Assembly (NCBI RefSeq): GCF_026183695.1
Contig: NZ_JAPFRD010000011.1
Span: 62,001-126,000, forward strand
DNA: 64,000 nt
Source of the DNA: Alteromonas aquimaris
GTDB lineage: Bacteria > Pseudomonadota > Gammaproteobacteria > Enterobacterales > Alteromonadaceae
Direction of reading: 5' to 3'
The first letter of the stretch is position 1; each line of letters starts with the position of its first letter. Below, piece by piece: positions 8,682 through 17,256 of the stretch. The notes under the pieces are model-generated. The model was not told the DNA's origin, did not search any database, and saw only the letters and a list, made by a program, of their open reading frames with translations. The translations under genes were made by a program, and so were the position numbers.

Positions 8682-10253
8682 ATGCAACACGTAGCTACGG
8701 ATATTATTATTGCAGGTGGCGGGTTGGCGGGAATGAGTCTGGCGCTACAGATTCACAATCGAAACCCGCATCTGGCCATTACCATTATCGAGAAAAACAC
8801 GTTCCCCGTACCGGATACCACCGCCAAAGTGGGTGAGTCAACCGTAGAGATAGGCGCACATTACTTTACCGAAGTATTAGGGTTAAAGGAGCATTTTCAG
8901 CAAAATCACTTACAGAAATACGGCTTACGTTGTTTCTTCGGTAATGTTCAGGGTAATTTCGACGAACATGACGAACTGGGTGTGAGTGAGCTCTTCGGCA
9001 TTCCGGCTTATCAGATTGAGCGCGGTACATTAGAAAACCATCTTCACCAGTTGCTAACCAACAAAGGTATCACCATCGTTGATGGTGCGGTGCCGGAAAA
9101 TATTGACCTGGGTGACAAACAACATACAGTGATATGTCGCAAGGGAAATAAGCAGCACGCCTTTACCGGTCGATGGCTTGTCGATGCGGCAGGACGGCAG
9201 GCCCTACTAAGAAACAAACTCAATCTGAATAAGGAAACTGGCCATAAAGGAAACGCGGTCTTTTTTCGGGTGGATAAAAGAGTCATTATCGACGACTGGT
9301 CTGAAAACCAGGTATGGCAGCAACGCGTATGCGAACCGGGAAAACGGTGGCTAAGCACCAATCATTTGATGGGGCCCGGTTATTGGGTCTGGGTCATTCC
9401 TTTAGCATCGGGAGCCACCAGTTTCGGTATTGTAATGGACGATCAGGCGCTAAATGATAGCAATATCCAATCGTTCGAGGATACGCTGGAGTGGTTAGCC
9501 AAAGAGCAGCCTAACTGTGCCCGGTCTTTACAAGGAGCAACATTATTAGATTTTAAAGTGATGCGCGATTATTCCTACGGTTGCAAGCAAATGTTTTCTG
9601 ATCAGGGCTGGGCCATGACAGGGGAAGCCGGGGCATTTTCAGATCCATTCTATTCACCGGGCAGCGACTTTATCGCGTTGAATAATACCTTTATCACGCA
9701 TTTAGTCGAACGGGATATGCAAGGTAAAGATATCCGCCTTGAAAGTGCGTTGTTTCACAAGTTTTACGATTCTTTTTTTGAAAATACCTTGTCACTTTAT
9801 AAAGATCAGTACGGCGGGTTTGGCGATCGCAAAATGATGTCCGTCAAGCTGGTGTGGGATTACACCTATTACTGGGGGGTCTTCGCCCTCCTGTTTTTCA
9901 CCGATGCTATCGGTGATATTGAGTTAATGCGGAAAATCACGCCGAACCTGTTAAAGTCACAAAAATTGAATAAAAAAATGCAAACGCTGCTAAGACAACG
10001 GGCGCAGAAACGGGCAGTGCTGCCCGCGAAAAGCATTTTTATGGACCAGTTCCTGGTCCCCTGCCTGAGCAAATTAAACGACGTATTAAAGACAAAAGAC
10101 GTCAATGTTGAACATGCGCTAGAGGCAAATATCGCCATCATGCAGCAGGTGGTCCCATATTTTGAGGACATGCTTAGCGACGATCCGTCTATTGATATCG
10201 ATGAAACCGAACAGGCCTTATTAGGCCATTATCGTCAAAGCGTGCTGGCTTAA
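8682..10253 (+). CDS. FAD-dependent halogenase-like oxidoreductase (tryptophan-halogenase family)
   Basis: 523 aa. The FAD-binding Rossmann motif GGGLAG is at residues 12-17. KVGEST follows at 49-54, and the flavin-halogenase motif WxWxIP is present as WVWVIP. A lysine in QKYGLRCFF (Lys79) sits where the catalytic lysine precedes the (I/L)RF segment in tryptophan halogenases, a visual alignment only. Related genes occur in xanthomonadin-type clusters, whose pigments can be brominated. The likely role is halogenation or another flavin oxidation of the aryl head group or polyene. It lies inside the main operon, 8 nt after the chain-length factor, and overlaps the next start codon. Confidence 0.82.
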   Translation: MQHVATDIIIAGGGLAGMSLALQIHNRNPHLAITIIEKNTFPVPDTTAKVGESTVEIGAHYFTEVLGLKEHFQQNHLQKYGLRCFFGNVQGNFDEHDELGVSELFGIPAYQIERGTLENHLHQLLTNKGITIVDGAVPENIDLGDKQHTVICRKGNKQHAFTGRWLVDAAGRQALLRNKLNLNKETGHKGNAVFFRVDKRVIIDDWSENQVWQQRVCEPGKRWLSTNHLMGPGYWVWVIPLASGATSFGIVMDDQALNDSNIQSFEDTLEWLAKEQPNCARSLQGATLLDFKVMRDYSYGCKQMFSDQGWAMTGEAGAFSDPFYSPGSDFIALNNTFITHLVERDMQGKDIRLESALFHKFYDSFFENTLSLYKDQYGGFGDRKMMSVKLVWDYTYYWGVFALLFFTDAIGDIELMRKITPNLLKSQKLNKKMQTLLRQRAQKRAVLPAKSIFMDQFLVPCLSKLNDVLKTKDVNVEHALEANIAIMQQVVPYFEDMLSDDPSIDIDETEQALLGHYRQSVLA

Positions 10254-10846
10254 TGATGGCGCGCAGTCAGTTTGGAAAATCGGCATTGTTTACGCTTATT
10301 CTGCTATTGCTGATGCTCGCCTATCCTCTCGTGGTTTATCTGCACATCGACGAAGTGAGCCCGCGCTGGTATGGCGCAGTTTTACTTACTGTGTTGCTAA
10401 TTCGTTCTGTACTCACTGGAGCTCGACGCGTAAGCGATTGGCTGATAGTGGGGCTGGTCAGTGTGTATTGTCTTTCTATAATGTTTTTCGACAGTCAGCT
10501 ACTGGTAAAATTTTACCCTGTGCTGATGAGTGTTGGCATGGGATTGCTGTTTATTGCCTCGCTGTTTGATTCAGAAACCCTGATAGAAAAATTCGCCAAA
10601 GCAGGGGGAACAACGCCACCGCCCCAAGCGCAGAACTATTTAAGAGTATTGACCCTATGTTGGGGCGGGCTGTTACTATTGAATGGTTTGATAGCTGCCT
10701 ATACTGCTTGGTTTGCCAGCTTGTCAGCATGGGCAGTCTATAACGGCGTCATCTCCTATTTAATTTTTGCATGCTTTGCCGCTATGGAGTGGGGTTATCG
10801 TGGGTATTACAAAAAGAGACACAATATTATCGATGATAAACCTTAA
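10253..10846 (+). CDS. apeG: COG4648-type integral membrane protein of the APE cluster (ApeG-like)
   Basis: 197 aa with about six hydrophobic segments (near residues 9-30, 40-48, 62-76, 84-102, 132-152 and 158-178). The start overlaps the halogenase-like stop codon by one base (a second ATG follows at 10256). Proteins of this type recur in aryl-polyene clusters, but their function is unknown to me. A place in the inner membrane beside the pigment assembly or export steps is the natural guess. Confidence 0.72.
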   Translation: MMARSQFGKSALFTLILLLLMLAYPLVVYLHIDEVSPRWYGAVLLTVLLIRSVLTGARRVSDWLIVGLVSVYCLSIMFFDSQLLVKFYPVLMSVGMGLLFIASLFDSETLIEKFAKAGGTTPPPQAQNYLRVLTLCWGGLLLLNGLIAAYTAWFASLSAWAVYNGVISYLIFACFAAMEWGYRGYYKKRHNIIDDKP

Positions 10847-11216
10847 CACGCTTAACGCCTTGTTTAAAAAGAACGAGGGACCAACGGTCACCGCGATTGA
10901 GTCACTCAATGAGAAAGTCATTATCGCCTTACATGTTGATGAGAAACTTAGCTGGTTCGAAGGACACTTCCCTGACCACAAGGTTCTCCCTGGCATCGTA
11001 CAGGTCAACTGGGCAGGTACCATCGGCAAAGCGCTACTTGTTAAAGAATGTCGTTTTAAACAACTGGTAAATATCAAATTTAAAACCATGGTGCTGCCCA
11101 ATATTGATATGAAACTTGAGTTAAGCTATAGCGCGGAAAAAGGCAGTCTTAAGTTCCATTATTTTAATGAAAACGAGTCGTTCTCGTCAGGTAGCTTTAA
11201 ATTTATCCCATCATGA
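10833..11216 (+). CDS. apeI: Hotdog-fold 3-hydroxyacyl-ACP dehydratase (ApeI-like)
   Basis: 127 aa from the ATG at 10833, which overlaps the preceding gene by 14 nt and has AAAAAGAGA upstream. The core FEGHFPDHKVLPGIVQV is the FabA/FabZ-like hotdog signature with the catalytic histidine region. In APE biosynthesis ApeI works with ApeP (here 12973-13443) to dehydrate each 3-hydroxy intermediate and build conjugated double bonds. Lengths and order agree with the family. Confidence 0.85.
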   Translation: MINLNTLNALFKKNEGPTVTAIESLNEKVIIALHVDEKLSWFEGHFPDHKVLPGIVQVNWAGTIGKALLVKECRFKQLVNIKFKTMVLPNIDMKLELSYSAEKGSLKFHYFNENESFSSGSFKFIPS

Positions 11217-11956
11217 AATATTGTATTATCGTTCCACATTACAAACACGAAATTCTGTTCGAACAGTTTTTACCCTATCTGGCTCAACTCAAGTTGCCTT
11301 GTATTGTTGTAGATGATGGCAGCGGCGCAGCGAGTATTGCCAAGCTAACCAACATGTTGGCTTCTTACCCTGACTTTCATCTGGTACAGCACCAATCTAA
11401 TAGGGGAAAAGGTGCCGCGGTGATCACTGGCTGTTACCATGCCAGTGCGATGGGATTTTCCCACGTGCTCCAGCTTGATGCAGATGGCCAGCACAATATA
11501 GAGGATGCGGAAAAACTGCTCAATTACAGTAAAGCACATCCATCTGCCATTATTTCTGGCCAACCTTATTTTGATGAAACAGCGCCCTTTATTCGCAAAT
11601 ACGGACGTAAAATTACGGATTTTTGGGTGGCCCTGGAGACATTGTCTTTCAGGATCAAAGACGGTCTCTGTGGGTTTCGCGTGTACCCGCTAAAACAAGT
11701 TGAACACTTGTTTGATAATTATTACTTGGGCCCGCGCATGGATTTCGATCCAGAACTACTGGTGAAAGCAGTATGGGCCAACATTAATGTGCATTTCATC
11801 CCAACTAAAGTCATTTATCATGAAAATACGGTTTCACATTTTCATTATCTGCAAGACAATCTTATGTTGATCAGACTCCATGTTCGATTAATGTTCGGTA
11901 TGCTCATTCGCCTGCCACGTATTCTCTATTCGCGTATCGCCGCTATTTTCAGGTAA
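11213..11956 (+). CDS. Family 2 glycosyltransferase (N-terminal half of ApeJ equivalent)
   Basis: 247 aa. The beginning IIVPHYKHE, the VVDDGSG motif and the LDADGQH motif are those of GT-A fold glycosyltransferases (dolichol-phosphate mannosyltransferase-like), with Asp residues that bind metal and nucleotide sugar. A basic and hydrophobic tail near residues 220-245 could sit on the membrane. It overlaps the ApeI-like gene by 4 nt. In E. coli APE clusters a glycosyltransferase and an acyltransferase are fused in ApeJ, as I recall. Here they are two adjacent genes, and the likely task is attaching the polyene to a sugar/lipid carrier. Confidence 0.85.
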   Translation: MKYCIIVPHYKHEILFEQFLPYLAQLKLPCIVVDDGSGAASIAKLTNMLASYPDFHLVQHQSNRGKGAAVITGCYHASAMGFSHVLQLDADGQHNIEDAEKLLNYSKAHPSAIISGQPYFDETAPFIRKYGRKITDFWVALETLSFRIKDGLCGFRVYPLKQVEHLFDNYYLGPRMDFDPELLVKAVWANINVHFIPTKVIYHENTVSHFHYLQDNLMLIRLHVRLMFGMLIRLPRILYSRIAAIFR

Positions 11957-11959
11957 ACC

Positions 11960-12967
11960 ATGAACGTCACTAATTCTAAACAGTCTACCGACAATCCGCA
12001 GCACTGGTCGCATATTAAAGAGGCCGGTACGCTAACCGGAATGCGGCTTATCTATTGGTTATATCGACTGTTTGGACGCTGGTTTTTTTCGTTAATAATG
12101 TATCCGGTTGCGCTCTACTTTGTTATGACCAAACCGACCCAGAGGCAGGCTTCGCGCCAATTTTTAAAGGCACATTATAAGATAGCCCCCCATCGTTGGC
12201 GCATGCCACCCAATAACCTGCATGTTTTAATGCACTTTAAAAGTTTTGCCGAAGTGATACTGGATAAAGTGCTTGGATGGCTTATAAAAATTGATGAAAG
12301 CGACTTTGTGTTGACCTCGCCGCAAACCGTCGACACTTTGCTGGCCGATCCACGTGGTCAACTTATTATCGGCTCCCACTTTGGTAATCTGGAGTTTTGC
12401 CGTGGCTTTATGCACCGTTACAGAAGCAAGGTGATCAACATCTTACTGTACGACAAGCACGCCGGTAATTTTGTGAAAATGATGCAAAAGCAGAATGATG
12501 AGTCACGCCTGAACGTGTATCAGGTAGACGAGTTTGACATGACCACCATTCTGACGCTGAAAGAAAAAATAGCGGCAGGTGAATGGGTGTTTATTGCCGG
12601 GGATCGCATTCCACTAAGTGGTGTGGAGCGGACAGTGGAGGTGGATTTTCTTGGTGATAAAGCGCCATTGCCTATTGGGCCATATATGCTCGCCAAGGCG
12701 CTCGCCTGTCCGGTCAATTACATGTTTGCTTATCGATACCCCGCTGCGGGAAATAAAGTGCTGTTTGATGTGATGCCGATGGGCGATAAAGTGGCAATTT
12801 CCCGCAAAAACAGGGAGGCCGACATCCGCTATTATGCCCAGCAATTTGCCGATAAACTGCACGAGCACTGCTTAAAAGCGCCCTATCAGTGGTTCAACTT
12901 TTATAACTTCTGGCAACCACTCAAACAGGATAATGATGCCCTTGATAACACACGGGAAAGAGGGTGA
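11960..12967 (+). CDS. Lysophospholipid acyltransferase-family protein (LpxL/HtrB-like)
   Basis: 335 aa. The active-site motif HX4E is visible as HFGNLE in IIGSHFGNLE, and a hydrophobic segment near residues 40-57 anchors the protein to the inner membrane. The family moves acyl chains from acyl-ACP to lipid acceptors. It follows the glycosyltransferase by 3 nt, and together the two would decorate and load the pigment onto its lipid core, like the C-terminal part of ApeJ. The exact substrate cannot be read from sequence. Confidence 0.82.
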   Translation: MNVTNSKQSTDNPQHWSHIKEAGTLTGMRLIYWLYRLFGRWFFSLIMYPVALYFVMTKPTQRQASRQFLKAHYKIAPHRWRMPPNNLHVLMHFKSFAEVILDKVLGWLIKIDESDFVLTSPQTVDTLLADPRGQLIIGSHFGNLEFCRGFMHRYRSKVINILLYDKHAGNFVKMMQKQNDESRLNVYQVDEFDMTTILTLKEKIAAGEWVFIAGDRIPLSGVERTVEVDFLGDKAPLPIGPYMLAKALACPVNYMFAYRYPAAGNKVLFDVMPMGDKVAISRKNREADIRYYAQQFADKLHEHCLKAPYQWFNFYNFWQPLKQDNDALDNTRERG

Positions 12968-12972
12968 ACTGG

Positions 12973-13443
12973 ATGCCGCCACGTTTCGATAAGCGCTTAT
13001 ATGATCTTATTCCCCATCGCCCGCCCATGCTGCTTATCAACAGGGTGTTGACGGTTAATGCATCTTCATCCTCTGCGCTGGTCACTATTGATCGCGAGAC
13101 ATCGTTTTACGAGGCCGAAAAAGGCGTGCCGGCTTGGGTGGGTCTTGAATACATGGGGCAAACAGCGGCACTCATTGCCGGTCACCAACTTCAACAAGGG
13201 TTGGTGGCACCCCATCTAGGATTTTTACTGGGCACCCGCTCCTTCAATGCTGAATGTGACTATTTTGAGGCTGGTACAATCAAAGTCAGTTGCAATGAAA
13301 AGGCAGTGGTGGGAGATGGACTGGCCACATTCGAGTGCAAAATTGAAATATATACTGAAGAGGCGCAACAAGCAGCATGTCTGGCAACAGCCGCATTGTC
13401 AGTTTTTCGGCGTCCACTAAATGAAGGGGCTAATGGTGAATAA
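12973..13443 (+). CDS. apeP: Hotdog-fold dehydratase partner (ApeP-like)
   Basis: 156 aa from the ATG at 12973 (a GTG at 12964 is possible). The phrase LIPHRPPMLLINRV is characteristic of the ApeP/3-hydroxylacyl-ACP dehydratase family, and GLEYMGQTAALIAGHQ supplies the central hotdog helix. ApeP and ApeI form a mixed dehydratase in the E. coli system. The C-terminal codons overlap the next ketosynthase gene by 11 nt, which implies translational coupling. Confidence 0.87.
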   Translation: MPPRFDKRLYDLIPHRPPMLLINRVLTVNASSSSALVTIDRETSFYEAEKGVPAWVGLEYMGQTAALIAGHQLQQGLVAPHLGFLLGTRSFNAECDYFEAGTIKVSCNEKAVVGDGLATFECKIEIYTEEAQQAACLATAALSVFRRPLNEGANGE

Positions 13444-14668
13444 TAATTATAGACGCGTGGTTATTACAGGAGCCGGTGTCGTGTCATCACTGGGTGATGA
13501 CTGGCAACAGGTCAAAGCAAGACTGCAGGGAATGAAGTCTGGCGTATGTTTCATGGAGGATTGGCAGAAATATGAAGGGTTAGGTACCCACCTTGCCGCC
13601 CCCATCCATGACTTTGAACTTCCCCCTCGCTACACCAAAAAGAAAAAACGCAGCATGGGCCGCGTGGCTCAACTGGGTGTGCTGGCGACAGAGCGAGCGT
13701 TGTCGAGTGCTAATTTACTTGATGATCCGCTCATTAATTCGCACGCCACAGGGGTTGCGTATGGCTCAGCAACGGGCAGCAGTCAGGCAGCCTTAGAATT
13801 TGCGCCAATGCTTGAGAATCTGTCTACAGCGCGCATTAACAGCAGCACCTATTTGCGCATGATGAGTCATACTGCTGCGGTAAACATAAGCGTGTATTTT
13901 GGTACGCAAGGGCGTATGTACACCACTTCCAGCGCATGCACGGCAAGTAGTCAGGCAATTGGTTATGCATTTGAAGCTATCCGTTATGGACAGCAAGATA
14001 TAATGATCGCCGGTGGTGCCGAAGAGCTGTGCCCCTCACAGGCGGCAGTATTTGATACCTTGTTTGCCGCGAGTACTAAAAACGATACACCCGAAGCCAC
14101 ACCGCGTCCATTTGACAAAGATCGGGATGGGTTAGTATTGGGGGAAGGGGCATGTACGTTAATTCTAGAATCGTTAGAACATGCTAAAGCACGCGGCGCA
14201 ACCATCCTTGCCGAGGTGGTAGGTTATGCCACCAATACCGATGGGGCTCACCTAGTCAAGCCGAATATGGATACGGTTAAACGGGTAATGTCGGACGCAT
14301 TAAAAGATGCTAGTGTCAGCGCCGAACAAATTGGCTATGTTTCAGCGCACGGTACGGCCACCAGTCACGGGGATATTGCCGAAAGTAATGCTACCTATCA
14401 GGTAATGGGCGAAAAACCCGTTAGTTCTTTGAAAAGCTATACCGGGCATACACTAGGTGCATGTGGCTCATTTGAAGTATGGGCTACCATTATGATGATG
14501 AATGAGAACTGGTTTGCGCCCACACTGAATCTGGTGAATGTCGATCCTGAATGTGGACCGCTGGACTTTATTCAACATGAATGTAGAAATATTGAAACCG
14601 AGTATTTTATGAGCAACAACCTGGCTTTTGGTGGCATTAACACGTCGTTAATCATCAAACGCGTGTAG
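13433..14668 (+). CDS. apeR: Beta-ketoacyl-ACP synthase (ApeR-like)
   Basis: 411 aa from the ATG at 13433, which has GAAGGGG just upstream. Catalytic residues are Cys169 in SSACTASSQ, His306 in AHGTATSHGD and His339 in GHTLGACG. The stretch GGAEELCPSQAAVFDTLFA matches what I remember of E. coli ApeR very closely. It is the second ketosynthase of the cluster, and ApeR is thought to act early in the chain or alongside ApeO:ApeC. It ends the plus-strand operon that started at 6678. Confidence 0.9.
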   Translation: MVNNNYRRVVITGAGVVSSLGDDWQQVKARLQGMKSGVCFMEDWQKYEGLGTHLAAPIHDFELPPRYTKKKKRSMGRVAQLGVLATERALSSANLLDDPLINSHATGVAYGSATGSSQAALEFAPMLENLSTARINSSTYLRMMSHTAAVNISVYFGTQGRMYTTSSACTASSQAIGYAFEAIRYGQQDIMIAGGAEELCPSQAAVFDTLFAASTKNDTPEATPRPFDKDRDGLVLGEGACTLILESLEHAKARGATILAEVVGYATNTDGAHLVKPNMDTVKRVMSDALKDASVSAEQIGYVSAHGTATSHGDIAESNATYQVMGEKPVSSLKSYTGHTLGACGSFEVWATIMMMNENWFAPTLNLVNVDPECGPLDFIQHECRNIETEYFMSNNLAFGGINTSLIIKRV

Positions 14669-14680
14669 GGTATATCTTTT

Positions 14681-14705
14681 GCCTGGCATGGTAGTAATGC
14701 CAGGC
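14681..14705. terminator. Hairpin between convergent apeR and apeH
   Basis: A perfect 9-bp stem GCCTGGCAT / ATGCCAGGC with a 7-nt loop lies between two convergent stop codons. T-runs are lacking on the useful sides, so it may be a weak bidirectional terminator. Confidence 0.5.
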
Positions 14706-14716
14706 GAATAAATTCG

Positions 14717-16087
14717 CTATGAAGACTTAACCACGCGCAACGATTCCAGTAACGCATCAATTTTTACTTTTAACAGCTTGCCATTATGTTCTCTGGGTAA
14801 TGTTTCAACCAGATAAACAGGTCTGGGTATGAAGGCACTATCCAGATGCAGGCGCAGATAATCGAGCAATGCGGATTTTGTGATGCCAGGTTTAAGCGAC
14901 ACGATGGCACATAAACGGGGCACCGCTTTATTTGAGTCAGGAAAAATTACCACGCCGTCATTCAGGCCCTTAAAACCAAGCAGCGTTTGGTTAATTTCGA
15001 ATAGTGACCCCCGTTTTCCCGCAATTTTGATCAGATCTGTCGCCCTGCCGGCAAGGGTAAAATGCTGCGGATCAATTACGTGAATAAAATCTTGTAATAC
15101 GGTTGGTAACGGTAGATGATCCGCGCTGGCAACTGTTCCCTCACTTTCTTCACTAAATCGGATGCCGTCAAAACGGCGCCACTTTTCTTCCACAGCGGTT
15201 CGTCGGACAGCCATCGAGCCTACTTCACTGCAACCATAGACCTCTTTTAGGGTGGTGGAGAATTTTTGCTCCATTTCTCGTGCCAGTGCTGCGGTTAAGG
15301 GGGAAGTGGCGCACAGTACGAGCTTAAGCGGGGTAACCTGGACTACTGCGGTTAAAGCTCTTAAGTGGATCGGCGTCGACACCAGCATTCTAGGCAGAGG
15401 TAATCGCTCTAGCGTTTCTATAATATCCTGTGGGAAAAGGGGTTTTGCATCGCATACGCACACATTAGTGAACATGGGCATCAATACTGACGTTTCTAAC
15501 CCCCACATATGTTGGGCTGGTACAGTAGCTAACTGAAAAAGTGTTTGTTCGGGTGCGTTGAGCATAAACGCATAGTTGATTGCCGTGCTGGCATGCAGAG
15601 TTCGCCAATATTTCAGGTTCGGCTTAGAATGCCCGGTAGAACCTGAGGTAAAACTAATACAAGCCAGGTGGTCGTTTGATATGTCAGGTACATCAGACAG
15701 CCCCTTCTGGGCCGGCGGCATTTTCACGTCAATGATATTAAAGCTCGAACTCGCTTCTGTAATTGCGATGCCGTCGTGAACGATATAGCCGTCGTGATAG
15801 TCCTGGAGTAATTGTTGTTGCGTGGCGATATTTTTATTGGGGGGTAATAAATTTGTTTGCCCTCGTAATATTACCGCGCAGAAGCTAACCATAAATAGAT
15901 AGCGGTTTTCACATAAGTTGATTGCAAAGTGACCCTGTGGCAACTGCTCAGCCACCGCATTCACGTGGCAAAGAAAGGTGCGGGTATCAACTTTCCCTGC
16001 TGCCAAGCCTGTTGAGCTGATGGGCGTGGTCAAATAGGCAATAGGGTCATCAAGTTCTCGAGTGATTAGAGGAAATGTATTTGGCAT
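14717..16087 (-). CDS. apeH: AMP-dependent aryl/acyl-ACP ligase (ApeH-like)
   Basis: 456 aa, an ANL-superfamily adenylating enzyme. The P-loop SFTSGSTGHSKP is near residue 148. The A8 hinge region appears as DLIKIAGKRGS, and a C-terminal lysine in HNGKLLKVK is where the adenylation lysine should be. It probably activates 4- or 3-hydroxybenzoate and loads it on an ACP as the aryl starter. It is alone on the minus strand and its promoter carries the second copy of the shared 32-bp element. AAGG lies 6 nt before the ATG. Confidence 0.87.
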   Translation of the reverse strand: MPNTFPLITRELDDPIAYLTTPISSTGLAAGKVDTRTFLCHVNAVAEQLPQGHFAINLCENRYLFMVSFCAVILRGQTNLLPPNKNIATQQQLLQDYHDGYIVHDGIAITEASSSFNIIDVKMPPAQKGLSDVPDISNDHLACISFTSGSTGHSKPNLKYWRTLHASTAINYAFMLNAPEQTLFQLATVPAQHMWGLETSVLMPMFTNVCVCDAKPLFPQDIIETLERLPLPRMLVSTPIHLRALTAVVQVTPLKLVLCATSPLTAALAREMEQKFSTTLKEVYGCSEVGSMAVRRTAVEEKWRRFDGIRFSEESEGTVASADHLPLPTVLQDFIHVIDPQHFTLAGRATDLIKIAGKRGSLFEINQTLLGFKGLNDGVVIFPDSNKAVPRLCAIVSLKPGITKSALLDYLRLHLDSAFIPRPVYLVETLPREHNGKLLKVKIDALLESLRVVKSS

Positions 16088-16128
16088 CGCGGCCTTGCTT
16101 GTTGGTATTCACTTCATTTTTATCTGCC

Positions 16129-16160
16129 GCTAGTTTAAACTAATGCAAAATTAAACACTA
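16129..16160 (-). promoter_or_regulatory. 32-bp APE promoter element, copy 2
   Basis: Read on the minus strand, the block is TAGTGTTTAA, five variable bases, then CATTAGTTTAAACTAGC. It includes the palindrome TAGTTTAAACTA (16131-16142) and ends 41 nt before the ATG of the ligase gene. It matches copy 1 at 6124-6155 in sequence, orientation and distance, which makes coordinated control of the two APE transcripts likely. The regulator is not evident in the window. Confidence 0.7.
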
Positions 16161-16286
16161 ATATTGTGCCCACCGGTTTCAGTCAACGTCATAGTTTGTG
16201 TTAATCAACAAGTTGTAATGAACAGAGAGTGTCGTCAGCGTCAGTCTCGACTTAAATTCACACTAATGTAGTAAGCGTCATCTAGC

Positions 16287-17225
16287 ATGTTAAGTCACAC
16301 TTTTTCTTCCTCTTCTACCTTCGAATTGTTATCCAGAAAAGATACCCTGGCCGTCATCCCGCTGGTTAAAAATTGCGAACCCTTCGAAGCAGGGGTGATT
16401 CCTGCGGGGCTTGAAGAGGCCAGTTCACAGCAAATGAATGAGGTGTGGACGGTATCTGATAGCGTTAGCAGGGGTAAAACGGGAAAGTGTTACTGGAGTA
16501 AAACCTCCGATTTGATATGCGTGGCGTATTGGCTGAGTAAGGACGATTGCGGCAATATTGAGGACTCAACCCAAAGAGGGTACGAAGCCATGTTAGCTTT
16601 GCTGGAAAAGGAAGGGTTTATTTATCCATTTCGGTTCTGGAATTATTTGCCCGGGATCAATGTAGGCCAAGGCGACGAAGAGCTATATAAAAAGTTTTGT
16701 ACAGGTCGCTTAAACGCCTTCGAAAAGTCAGGTCTGACACCCGATAACTTTCCTTCTGCCTCAGCATTAGGTCATCATACTGAAGGGGCCGTGTTTTATG
16801 TTTTTGCCAGCGCCATAAAACCACTTCATTTTAACAATCACCACCAGGTTAATGCGTACGAATATCCGCGTCAGTATGGTATCAGCAGCCCTTCATTCGC
16901 CAGAGCTACCGCGTTAACATTGCAGCGCGCGCCATACTTATTTATCTCTGGCACCGCCAGTATTATTGGTCATGAAACTGTTGAAGCGGGAAACTTGGAA
17001 CGCCAGTTAGAAGTCACGCTGAACAATATTGAACATCTGATGGCAAACGCCAATCCTGATAACTGTTCTTTGTCTACATTCAAGGTATATGTGCGTTATC
17101 CTGAGCATATCCAGCGCACTAAAGACTGGCTAATGCAGCGTTATCCGCACGTGGGGGCGGTGTTCACTCTTGCTGATATTTGTCGTAGCGATTTGTTGGT
17201 AGAAATAGAGTGTTTCTGTCGATAA
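16287..17225 (+). CDS. Chorismatase of the FkbO/Hyg5/XanB2 family (hydroxybenzoate supply)
   Basis: 312 aa. Typical phrases are FRFWNYLPGIN (near residue 117), FPSASALGHHTEG (about 152-164), YPRQYGISSPSFARAT and LFISGTASIIGHE. These are the conserved blocks of chorismatases, which have a RidA-like fold. XanB2 of Xanthomonas makes 3- and 4-hydroxybenzoate from chorismate and feeds xanthomonadin synthesis. Here the gene begins the second plus-strand APE operon, divergent from the ligase that would activate its product. Whether it makes 3-HBA, 4-HBA or a dihydrodiol depends on active-site residues I cannot assign with certainty. Confidence 0.85.
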   Translation: MLSHTFSSSSTFELLSRKDTLAVIPLVKNCEPFEAGVIPAGLEEASSQQMNEVWTVSDSVSRGKTGKCYWSKTSDLICVAYWLSKDDCGNIEDSTQRGYEAMLALLEKEGFIYPFRFWNYLPGINVGQGDEELYKKFCTGRLNAFEKSGLTPDNFPSASALGHHTEGAVFYVFASAIKPLHFNNHHQVNAYEYPRQYGISSPSFARATALTLQRAPYLFISGTASIIGHETVEAGNLERQLEVTLNNIEHLMANANPDNCSLSTFKVYVRYPEHIQRTKDWLMQRYPHVGAVFTLADICRSDLLVEIECFCR

Positions 17226-17256
17226 CCTTCGCCATCACTTGCCGTAGACTGTGTGC

